Below, piece by piece: positions 53,815-61,051 of a DNA stretch of 64,000 bases. The notes below the pieces were generated by a model. It did no database searches. It was given only the letters and a program-made list of their open reading frames with translations, and was not told the DNA's origin. Origin of the DNA: Acidobacteriota bacterium (GTDB lineage: Bacteria; Acidobacteriota; Blastocatellia; Pyrinomonadales; Pyrinomonadaceae). A program made the position numbers and the translations under genes. Each line of letters begins with the position of its first letter. Position 1 is the stretch's first letter. Where the stretch lies: assembly GCA_016700175.1 (NCBI GenBank), contig CP065003.1, positions 2,428,001 through 2,492,000 on the forward strand, in the 5' to 3' direction.

Positions 53815-54963
53815 ATGAAAACCTTCTTCGCGCTGATCCTGTTTGTAGCCGCGTGCGCGTCGCCGGCGCCTACCGGCGTCCCCGACGGGCCCGTCAGCGC
53901 CGAGCCGCTCGCCGAAGAGCCGCAGACCCGTTTCATCATCGAGACCGTCGCTAAGGGCCTCGAGGTGCCGTGGGCGATCGTGTTCCTTCCTAACGGCGAT
54001 CTGATGTTCACCGAGCGGCCCGGCCGCGTGCGCATCGTCGAAGGCGGCAAGCTTCGAATGGAGGCCGTCTATGCTGTTCCGGACGTTGAGCCTTCTAGCG
54101 AAAGCGGGTTGATGGACATCTCGCTCCACCCGGATTTCCCGAATAACAAGTTCGTCTATCTTGCTTACGCTTACAACGAGGACGGCAAGTTCGTGAAGGT
54201 CGTCCGCTACACTTTCGACGGCAAGACGCTGACGCCGGAAAAGGTGATCATCGACAAGATCCCCGCCGCTCCGAACCACGCCGGCACGCGTGCGGAATTC
54301 GGCCCGGACGGAATGCTTTACATAACGACCGGCGACGCGACGGACTGGGAACTCGCCCAGGACCCCGCATCGCTTGCCGGCAAAACGCTCAGGCTTGAGC
54401 CGAACGGCGCGGTTCCTTCCGACAATCCCTTCATCAAGAATGCCGATTATCGTGCAGAGATCTGGTCTCTCGGACACAGGAATGCGCAGGGGATCGCCTG
54501 GCACCCGACATCGGGACTTATGTTCCAGACCGAGCACGGGCCTTCGGGATTCGAGGGCCGAGGCGGCGGAGCCGACGAAGTGAACATTGTCGAGAAGGGC
54601 AAGAACTACGGATGGCCGGAGATCTGGGGCACGAAGACAAAGGCGGGAATGGAAGCTCCTTTGCTGGAGTACACGCCGGCCTGCGCACCCGCGAGCCTTC
54701 TGATCTACCGCGGCGACAAGTTCCCTTCGTTCAAGGGCGATCTTCTGTTCGGATGCCTTCGCGGGACGCGCCTTCAGAGAGTGAAGGTGGACGGGAGAAA
54801 GGTGCTCGGCCAGCAGTCGCTCATGAACAACAACCTGGGGCGGATCCGCGAGGTGGCGGAAGGCCCGGACGGTTACATATACGTGACGACCTCCAACCGG
54901 GACGGAAGAGGATCTCCCGACGAAACGGACGACCGGATACTGAGGATCGTCCCGATCGAGTAG
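53815..54963 (+). CDS. PQQ-dependent glucose/sorbosone dehydrogenase-like lipoprotein
   Basis: From the ATG at 53815 the protein has 382 residues; an ATG at 53788 would add nine. The start carries a lipobox (LFVAAC), so it is probably a lipoprotein. The rest is a six-bladed beta propeller with GLEVPWAIVFLPNGDLMFTE and MDISLHPDF, APNHAGTRAEFGPDGMLYIT, WSLGHRNAQGIAWHP (the catalytic-type His region in Asd enzymes) and EVNIVEKGKNYGWPE. Family members oxidise aldose sugars with PQQ in the periplasm. Substrate and cofactor use are inferred. Confidence 0.88.
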   Translation: MKTFFALILFVAACASPAPTGVPDGPVSAEPLAEEPQTRFIIETVAKGLEVPWAIVFLPNGDLMFTERPGRVRIVEGGKLRMEAVYAVPDVEPSSESGLMDISLHPDFPNNKFVYLAYAYNEDGKFVKVVRYTFDGKTLTPEKVIIDKIPAAPNHAGTRAEFGPDGMLYITTGDATDWELAQDPASLAGKTLRLEPNGAVPSDNPFIKNADYRAEIWSLGHRNAQGIAWHPTSGLMFQTEHGPSGFEGRGGGADEVNIVEKGKNYGWPEIWGTKTKAGMEAPLLEYTPACAPASLLIYRGDKFPSFKGDLLFGCLRGTRLQRVKVDGRKVLGQQSLMNNNLGRIREVAEGPDGYIYVTTSNRDGRGSPDETDDRILRIVPIE

Positions 54964-55009
54964 TCGGTATTGAACCGCGGAGATCGCGGACAGATTATTC
55001 AGGGATCTT

Positions 55010-55206
55010 CTAACGCAAAGGCCGCTAAGGTCGCAACGGGTTAAGGCTAAGTCTGCTACACAAGGGCCCGTGTAGATCAGAAACGTCAAAGATGTTTCGC
55101 TGAATTCGCCTTTTTCTCTTGGCGTCCTTTGCGACCTTTGCGTTCGAAGATCTTGCCTGTACCCGCGCATTCGCGCGGCGCAAACTGAAGTTCGCGTTAC
55201 CTCGTT
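55010..55206. repeat. Composite repeat, copy 1 (inverted arrays plus conserved tail)
   Basis: Forward array 55012-55040 (AACGCAAAGGCCGCTAAGG...), reverse array 55118-55144 (CTTGGCGTCCTTTGCGACC...). The conserved tail CCCGCGCATTCGCGCGGCGC then AAACTGAAGTTCGCGTTACC runs to 55206. A CTACAC...GTGTAG hairpin lies between the arrays (55055-55074). Copies 2 and 3 of the same order are at 57018-57170 and 59239-59434. Confidence 0.9.
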
Positions 55207-55298
55207 CGCAACCTCGCCGGCTTAAACCAAAACGCTCTTCATCTCGTACAATCATCCTTTCCGGTTCGCCGCGAAAATTCAACAGAGGTACCAAACCA

Positions 55299-56969
55299 AT
55301 GCAATTTTCCAGAATACGTTCCGGGCGGAGCACGTTCGCCGCCCTCCTGCTTCTTACACTTTTCATCCTTCAAGTCCCGGCCCAGATGGCGGCGCGGCCC
55401 GAACTTTCTTCGCTGACGCCGGAAGAAAAGGCGCTTGTCGAGAGGATCTCCCTGGATTCGCTTAAGGGCTTCACAAACGCTATTGCCGCCGACGAGATGG
55501 AAGGCCGCGGCACGATGCAGACCGGAGGCGACAAGGCCGCCGAATGGATCGCCTCCCGCTACAAGGAACTCGGTCTCAAACCGCTCGGCGACAAAGGCTC
55601 GTTCCTTCAGTCGATCAAATTCCGCGAGACCGTCCTCGGCGAAGGAACCCATTTCAAAATGGACGGCGCGGACCTGGTTCACGGAAAGGACTGGGCGATC
55701 GTTCCCCAGACAGCCAGCGAGAAGACCGTCAAGGGCCAGATGGTGTTCGTCGCGTACGGAATCGTCGCCGATTCGATCAACCGGAACGATCTGAAGGGTG
55801 TGAACCTTAAGAACAAGATCGTGGTGATGATAGACGGGCCGCCGGCCAACATTCCGAAGGAGGCGTGGGACAAGCAGAATGCTTCGCAGATCTTCCGCGG
55901 AATGATAATGCAGGCGGGCGCGAAAGGCATCGTGTATATCGGCCACGGCCGCGAAAAAGACCCGCCGGAAGTGCTGATCGATTACTTCAAACGACGGCAG
56001 ATCTCGTTGGCGGATGAGCCGGGGCCGCTGCCGTTGTATCCGCCGGTCATTTACGCCAGCTCCGAGGCCGCGGCGAAGTTCTTCGAGAAGTCCGGGGTCG
56101 CTTACAAGGACGCGCTTGCGATGGCCGAACGCAACGATTTCAAGGCCTTCGAGCTCAACCGTGAAGCCGAGATCGCGATCAAACCCAAGAACACCAAAGG
56201 AACCTCGAGCAATGTTGTCGGCTATATCGAAGGATCCGACCCGAAGCTTAAAGAAGAAGCGATCGTATTCTCCGCCCATTACGACGCCTACGGCGTGCTT
56301 GACGGAAAGGTCTACAACGGAGCCGCTGACAACGCGCTTGGCACCGCGGAAATGCTCGCCGTTGCGGAAGCCTACTCGAAGATGGACCCGAAACCGAAGC
56401 GCTCGATGATCTTCCTGGCGGTGACCGGAGAGGAATATGGGCTGTACGGATCGAAGTTCTGGGCGCAGAATCCCACGTGGGATATCAAGAAAGTCTCGGC
56501 GAACCTGAATCTCGACACGATCGGATCTGAGGTCTACGGGCCGATCAAACTGGTCGTAGGATACGGAGCCGAGCATTCGACGCTCGGGCCTATGCTCGAC
56601 GAGGTCGCCGCCTCGTACGGGATAAAGGTCATCCCCGATCCCGCTCCCGAAGAGAAGGTCTTCCTGCGCTCCGACCATTATTCCTTTGTCGAAAGGGGAG
56701 TTCCGGCCCTGATGCTTTTGTGCGGACCGGAAGGGACAGGAGAATCTCTCGTCGCCAGGATCAAGGCGTGGGAGAAGCTGCATTACCATCAGCCTTCGGA
56801 CGACGTGATGGGCGACTGGCACTGGGAAGGCGCCAAGACGGTGGCGGATCTGATGGGGATCCTGGGCCTGAGGCTCTCGAACCAGGAAGGAATGCCTTCG
56901 TGGAACAAGTCGTCGAGGTTCGGAGAACTGAAACGCGGGAATACTGGGGAGCTTCCGGAAGAGGATTAG
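55299..56969 (+). CDS. M28-family zinc metallopeptidase
   Basis: The ATG at 55299, behind AGAGG at fair spacing, gives 556 residues with a signal peptide (about 1-31). A PA-type insert domain (about 130-260) precedes the catalytic part. The zinc ligands are visible: His in SAHYDAYG, Asp in NGAADNALGTAEML, the Glu-Glu pair in VTGEEYGLYGS, Asp in LNLDTIGSE and His in LHYHQPSDD. It is an exported aminopeptidase-like enzyme. A frame extending back to 55119 lies in the repeat. Confidence 0.93.
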   Translation: MQFSRIRSGRSTFAALLLLTLFILQVPAQMAARPELSSLTPEEKALVERISLDSLKGFTNAIAADEMEGRGTMQTGGDKAAEWIASRYKELGLKPLGDKGSFLQSIKFRETVLGEGTHFKMDGADLVHGKDWAIVPQTASEKTVKGQMVFVAYGIVADSINRNDLKGVNLKNKIVVMIDGPPANIPKEAWDKQNASQIFRGMIMQAGAKGIVYIGHGREKDPPEVLIDYFKRRQISLADEPGPLPLYPPVIYASSEAAAKFFEKSGVAYKDALAMAERNDFKAFELNREAEIAIKPKNTKGTSSNVVGYIEGSDPKLKEEAIVFSAHYDAYGVLDGKVYNGAADNALGTAEMLAVAEAYSKMDPKPKRSMIFLAVTGEEYGLYGSKFWAQNPTWDIKKVSANLNLDTIGSEVYGPIKLVVGYGAEHSTLGPMLDEVAASYGIKVIPDPAPEEKVFLRSDHYSFVERGVPALMLLCGPEGTGESLVARIKAWEKLHYHQPSDDVMGDWHWEGAKTVADLMGILGLRLSNQEGMPSWNKSSRFGELKRGNTGELPEED

Positions 56970-56984
56970 GGTTGACCGCCCGCC

Positions 56985-57170
56985 GAAAGGCGGGAACGGT
57001 GCTGATAATTCGCGACTTAACGCGAAGGTCGCCAAGGTCGCTAAGGAAGATTGAACCATTCCGTTGCGTCCTTGGCGACCTTTGCGTTTCAATTCCCCGA
57101 ACATTCCCGCGCTTTCGCGCGGAGCAAACTGAAAGTTCGCGGCACCTCCTTCGCATTACCTCGTTCTCGC
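56985..57170. repeat. Composite repeat, copy 2
   Basis: CCGCCGAAAGGCGG hairpin (56990-57003), forward array 57018-57047, close reverse array 57063-57089, then the tail CCCGCGCTTTCGCGCGGAGC, AAACTGAAAGTTCGCGGC and ACCTCGTT-like units. The tail ends at the TAG stop of the minus-strand peptidase gene (57170-57172). It fills the gap between convergent genes. Confidence 0.9.
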
Positions 57171-59125
57171 TACCTCGGCCCAACCAGCGACAGCCGGTCG
57201 GCCGTCACTTCGAACTCTCCCTTCTTCAGATCGTCCCCGGCCGGCTGCGCCTTTCCTCCGAGACATCCCGCAAAAAACTTCTCCGCCGCCGCAAACAGAG
57301 AGATCCAGTTGCCCGCAAGCCTGTAGTCGTGAACTTCCTCCGGATAGTACAGATAGGTTACGGGCTTTCCGCGGGACATCAGTTCGTCCGTCATTCTGTC
57401 CGAATGCACCGGTACGGCCCTGGTGTCCTTTCCTCCGTGTGTGATTAGAAGGGGTTTCGAAAGTCTCTCGGCGAAGAACAAAGGCGACGTTTCGCGCAGG
57501 TGTTTCCGTCCCTCCTCGGTGCGCTCGTCGCCGAGCTTGATCCGCCAGAACACGGGATTCTGATCAAGCAGTATTTTCAGGTCCGACACGGGATAAAGCG
57601 CCATCCCGCATTGGAATTCGTCAGGCGTGAATGTGAGCGCCGCGAGCGTGGAATAGCCGCCGTACGACCATCCGAAGATTCCCAGTTTCTCCCTGTCGGC
57701 AAACCCTTTGGACACGGCCCATTGTGCGGCGTCCGACACGTCTTCCTGCATCTTCTTTCCCCACTCGAGATTTCCCGCGTCCGCGATCTTCTTCCCGAAA
57801 CCGCCCGTTCCGCGGAACTCGATCCGCATCACGGCATAACCGCGATCCGCAAGAAGCTGGAAGATCCGGTTGGTATACCAGGAGTTCCAGGGATAGGCGA
57901 CGGTGGGGCCTCCGTGTACGTAGATCAGTGTTGGAAGAGGTTTTGCGGGCCGCCCTTGTTCGGTCAGTTCGGTTTCAGCCGGAAGATAGAAATGAGCCGG
58001 AAAAACAAGCCCGTCGCGGGTCTTTACTTCCGACATGACCCGCTTCGCTATCGGTACTCCTTCTAGCGCGCTATGGCTGAGAAATAGATACTTCGTCTTA
58101 CGGCTCTTCCGGTCGTACCAGAAGTAGCGGATCGGGCCGCCGTCGAGATACGCGACAAGCCATTTGTCGCCTTTGAAGCTCCTTGAAGATATGCCCACGT
58201 CACCGGGCCTCAGCGACGCAAGATACTCGAAGTCCTTTCTCACCGAGTCGTCGATGTAATGCCGGCGCATGTCGCCGAAATAGGACGTCGCCGATTCAAC
58301 GCGGCTCGTAAGCGGATCGACCATCGGGACGGGCGTGATGTCCGCCTGAGGATCCCGTGCGAGGATCCTCGACTTGCCCGTCCCGATATCCAAAGCCTTC
58401 AGGACCGCGGTGTCTGTGTCGAGATTGTCGATCAGATAAAGCGTCTGCCCTTTTTCGTCGACGGAGAACGCTCGGCTGAACTGGGAGTTCGGGAAAGGGA
58501 CATCCAGAAACTTCTCCCACGCTCCCGCGTCCTTCGGCCTGTAGAGCGAGAATCCGTCTCCGGACCTATCCTCGCCGACGGCCGGGATGAAACGGCTGTC
58601 GAAGATCACGCGGGTAAATGTGCGTGACATTCCGACAGGAGTCACCGAACCCGTGTTTGTGTTCACTATCCGGTATCCGCCTTCGACAGCGACGAGCACT
58701 TCAGAGGGCCGTTTCGCGCTGAGGCGTTCGATCCGGACCGGCGGCGCGCCGATATCCAGCTTCAACTCCTTCCCGGTCGCCGCGTCGATCAAAACAAGCG
58801 ATGCGGCACCGTCGCGGACCATCACGGCAACGACCTTTTCTTCACCGTTGAGCCATTCGTAGCCGGCGACCCTTTGGGCAGGCGCGGAAAGCGGTTTCGC
58901 TTTGGTTGCGTCCGCTGCCGGCGCGGTGTAGATCGCTTCGCCTCCCGGAGCAGGCGCGACGAACGAGACGGTATCGCCGTCGCCGCTGAGCTTGACGAGG
59001 TCGCGGTCAGATTCGGAGAAGATGTCGGTTCGGGGTACGAGTTCCGCCGTCTGCGCGAACGCGCAGGCCTGGATCAAGAGGAAAACGAAGATGAGAAAGA
59101 ATGCAGGCATGGGGGTTTGTCGCAT
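57170..59125 (-). CDS. S9-family prolyl oligopeptidase-type peptidase
   Basis: The ATG at 59125 (or 59110) gives about 651 residues with a signal peptide (about 7-30). An N-terminal beta-propeller-like region (about 30-370) is followed by an alpha/beta hydrolase domain. GWSYGGYST holds the nucleophilic Ser, HGGKDTRAVP the Asp and EVHDYRL the His. LIYVHGGPTVAYPW is the oxyanion region. It would be a secreted or periplasmic dipeptidyl or acylaminoacyl peptidase. The reading frame before 59125 is in a repeat-rich leader. Confidence 0.93.
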   Translation of the reverse strand: MRQTPMPAFFLIFVFLLIQACAFAQTAELVPRTDIFSESDRDLVKLSGDGDTVSFVAPAPGGEAIYTAPAADATKAKPLSAPAQRVAGYEWLNGEEKVVAVMVRDGAASLVLIDAATGKELKLDIGAPPVRIERLSAKRPSEVLVAVEGGYRIVNTNTGSVTPVGMSRTFTRVIFDSRFIPAVGEDRSGDGFSLYRPKDAGAWEKFLDVPFPNSQFSRAFSVDEKGQTLYLIDNLDTDTAVLKALDIGTGKSRILARDPQADITPVPMVDPLTSRVESATSYFGDMRRHYIDDSVRKDFEYLASLRPGDVGISSRSFKGDKWLVAYLDGGPIRYFWYDRKSRKTKYLFLSHSALEGVPIAKRVMSEVKTRDGLVFPAHFYLPAETELTEQGRPAKPLPTLIYVHGGPTVAYPWNSWYTNRIFQLLADRGYAVMRIEFRGTGGFGKKIADAGNLEWGKKMQEDVSDAAQWAVSKGFADREKLGIFGWSYGGYSTLAALTFTPDEFQCGMALYPVSDLKILLDQNPVFWRIKLGDERTEEGRKHLRETSPLFFAERLSKPLLITHGGKDTRAVPVHSDRMTDELMSRGKPVTYLYYPEEVHDYRLAGNWISLFAAAEKFFAGCLGGKAQPAGDDLKKGEFEVTADRLSLVGPR

Positions 59126-59199
59126 GAGTTCTTTCGCCCGCGATGTCCGATGAGCTTTAGCTTGTCGCCCGCCAGGTACGATGAGCTTCAGCTCGTCGT

Positions 59200-59438
59200 C
59201 CGCCGAAAGGCGGGAACGACGCTGCGAATTTGGGACTAAACGCGAAGGTCGCCAGGGACGCAAAGGAATTTTGATTTACCTGTTTTCCGAGTGCCAGGTT
59301 CAATTGATATTCCGGACGATGAGCGAGTCGCCTAAATTAAATCCCTTCGCGTCCGTCGCGACCCTCGCGTCCGAAAATCCGACCTGGTCCCGCGCATCCG
59401 CGCGGCGCAAACTGAAGTTCGCGTTACCTCGTTGCGGG
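59200..59438. repeat. Composite repeat, copy 3
   Basis: CCGCCGAAAGGCGG hairpin (59204-59217), forward array 59239-59266, reverse array 59344-59373, and the tail CCCGCGCATCCGCGCGGCGC with AAACTGAAGTTCGCGTTACC (59389-59428). It lies between two minus-strand genes and ends within a few bases of the stop at 59439. Confidence 0.9.
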
Positions 59439-60431
59439 TCAGTATGCCGCCCAGCCGAGGCCGTCGGGGTTGTCGCCCGGTTTCAGGTCCTTTACGAACT
59501 CCTTCGAATCCATATCGAACACCTTCACCGTGTCGAGCTGGGTGAGCGCAACGTACGCACGTTTGCCGTCCGGCTGTACGAGGATGCCAACAGGGACGCC
59601 GCCTACCGCGGCGCGCTTTAGTTCCTTCCGGGTCGCCGCGTCGACGACCACAAGCTCGCCCGAGCTCGCATCCGAAACAAGAACATACTTGCCGTCCGGC
59701 GTGAACTTGACACGGATCGGGACCTTGCCGACCGAGATCGACTCTTTCACCTGATCGGTCGCCGGATCGATGATCGAGATCTTTCCGTCGCCGTTCTGTC
59801 CGACCCAAACCTCTTTTCCGTCCGGCGAGATGTCGATCGCCTCCGGCTGGCTCCCGACCGAGATCTGCTTGATGTTCGCGGGATTCGGCGGTCCTTTCAG
59901 GTTGATCGAGGTCACTGTGTTGGAAGCGATGTTCGCGGTGTAGATCTTGCCGTTGTCGGGCGTCATCGCCAACATATGCGTCGCCGTCTGGCCGGTGCCC
60001 ATCACCCAGTCGATCTTCTCCGTCGCGGGATCGAGCCGTGCAACCGTCCGGCTGGATTCGGAAGTGAAGTACACCTTCCCGTCCGCGACAACTATCCCGT
60101 GTGGACGGTAGAAGCCGCCGAGGTCGATCCGCTTTACTTCCTTGCGTGAGGGGATGTCGATGACCGAGATCGAATTGTTCGGCTGCTGTGCGCCGTAATT
60201 CGCGACATAAGCGGTCTTGCCGTCTGCAGACACAGCGACCTCGTGCGGGAAGTCGCCGGTCGGGACCTTCGCGACGATCTCCAGCGTCGAGGCATCGACG
60301 ATGACCATCGTGGCCTCGGCCTTGTTGAGTATCAGGATCTCTTTCTTCGCCGCTCCCTGGGCGCAGGCGATGATCGGGAACGCGAGAAGGACGAACAGCG
60401 CGAAAGGCGCGGCGGCCTTGAAGGATTTCAT
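59439..60431 (-). CDS. YVTN-repeat beta-propeller protein
   Basis: The protein has 330 residues with a signal peptide (about 1-24). It is made of about seven propeller blades of the YVTN type, for example GKTAYVANYGAQQPNNSIS, DNGKIYTANIASNTVTS and DGKRAYVALTQLDTVKVFD. It is exported and may act as a surface or redox-sensing scaffold. No catalytic residues are recognisable. Function unknown. Confidence 0.88.
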   Translation of the reverse strand: MKSFKAAAPFALFVLLAFPIIACAQGAAKKEILILNKAEATMVIVDASTLEIVAKVPTGDFPHEVAVSADGKTAYVANYGAQQPNNSISVIDIPSRKEVKRIDLGGFYRPHGIVVADGKVYFTSESSRTVARLDPATEKIDWVMGTGQTATHMLAMTPDNGKIYTANIASNTVTSINLKGPPNPANIKQISVGSQPEAIDISPDGKEVWVGQNGDGKISIIDPATDQVKESISVGKVPIRVKFTPDGKYVLVSDASSGELVVVDAATRKELKRAAVGGVPVGILVQPDGKRAYVALTQLDTVKVFDMDSKEFVKDLKPGDNPDGLGWAAY

Positions 60432-61051
60432 AACTTGATTCTCCGGTTACTGAACGGTCTCTATGCAGGTGCGGATGTTACGGAGCTGGCGGGAAAATGG
60501 TTTCGGATCGGTCTGTTCAGTCTGTTGAGTCTGTAGAGTCTATTGAGTCTGTCGGCAGCGGGGAGTCTGATCCGCGGCTTCGCCGCCCCTGTGTGCGGAA
60601 AGGCTCCGCCTTTCCGGCGAGGCGTCGATCTTCTCTCTTTGCGGCTTCGCCGCCCCTATGTGCGGAAAGGCTCCGCCTTTCCGGCGAGGCGCATCTGTTA
60701 ATTCTATTTACGCGGAGGCTCAGCCTCCGCGCGGGTTTTATGAGATCAGCTGCCGGTAAGCCAAAGGCTTACCGCACACACCGGCGGCGCAGCCGCAAGA
60801 AACACTAGAAGATTAACTCCCGGTACGCCGAAGGCTTACCACACACACCGGCGGCGCAGCCGCAAGAAACACTGAAAGATCAGCTGCCGGTAAGCCAAAG
60901 GCTTACCGCACACACCGGCGGCGCAGCCGCAAGAAACACTAGAAGATTAACTCCCGGTATGCCGAAGGCTTACCACACTTCGCAGCGGCAGAGCCGCAAA
61001 GCTTACTCACCAGACCCGATAGACTCGCCCGACTCGAGAGACCCGACAGAC
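60432..61051. repeat. Hairpin-rich spacer with a 67-bp tandem array
   Basis: A GTCTGTTGA-type 9-nt array (60517-60555) is followed by perfect hairpins with 3-nt loops: GCGGC-TTC-GCCGC (60574-60586 and 60641-60653), CGGAAAGGC-TCC-GCCTTTCCG (60596-60616 and 60663-60683), CGCGGAGGC-TCA-GCCTCCGCG (60711-60731). Then four 67-bp units begin at 60754, 60821, 60888 and 60955, each with CGGTAAGCC-AAA-GGCTTACCG-type and GCGGC-GCA-GCCGC hairpins. Units 1 and 3 are more alike, as are 2 and 4. A final 9-nt array touches the next stop codon at 61052. No gene is seen. Confidence 0.93.

Noticed and set aside
55239..57104. A 621-residue minus-strand open frame across the M28 peptidase gene
   Set aside because: It is antisense to a clear metallopeptidase with zinc ligands; the frame is open because of GC-rich third positions. 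Its product has no recognisable motif.
60754..60985. Possible CRISPR array
   Set aside because: The four 67-bp units are nearly identical throughout, with no unique spacers, and no cas gene is nearby. They are tandem hairpin repeats.
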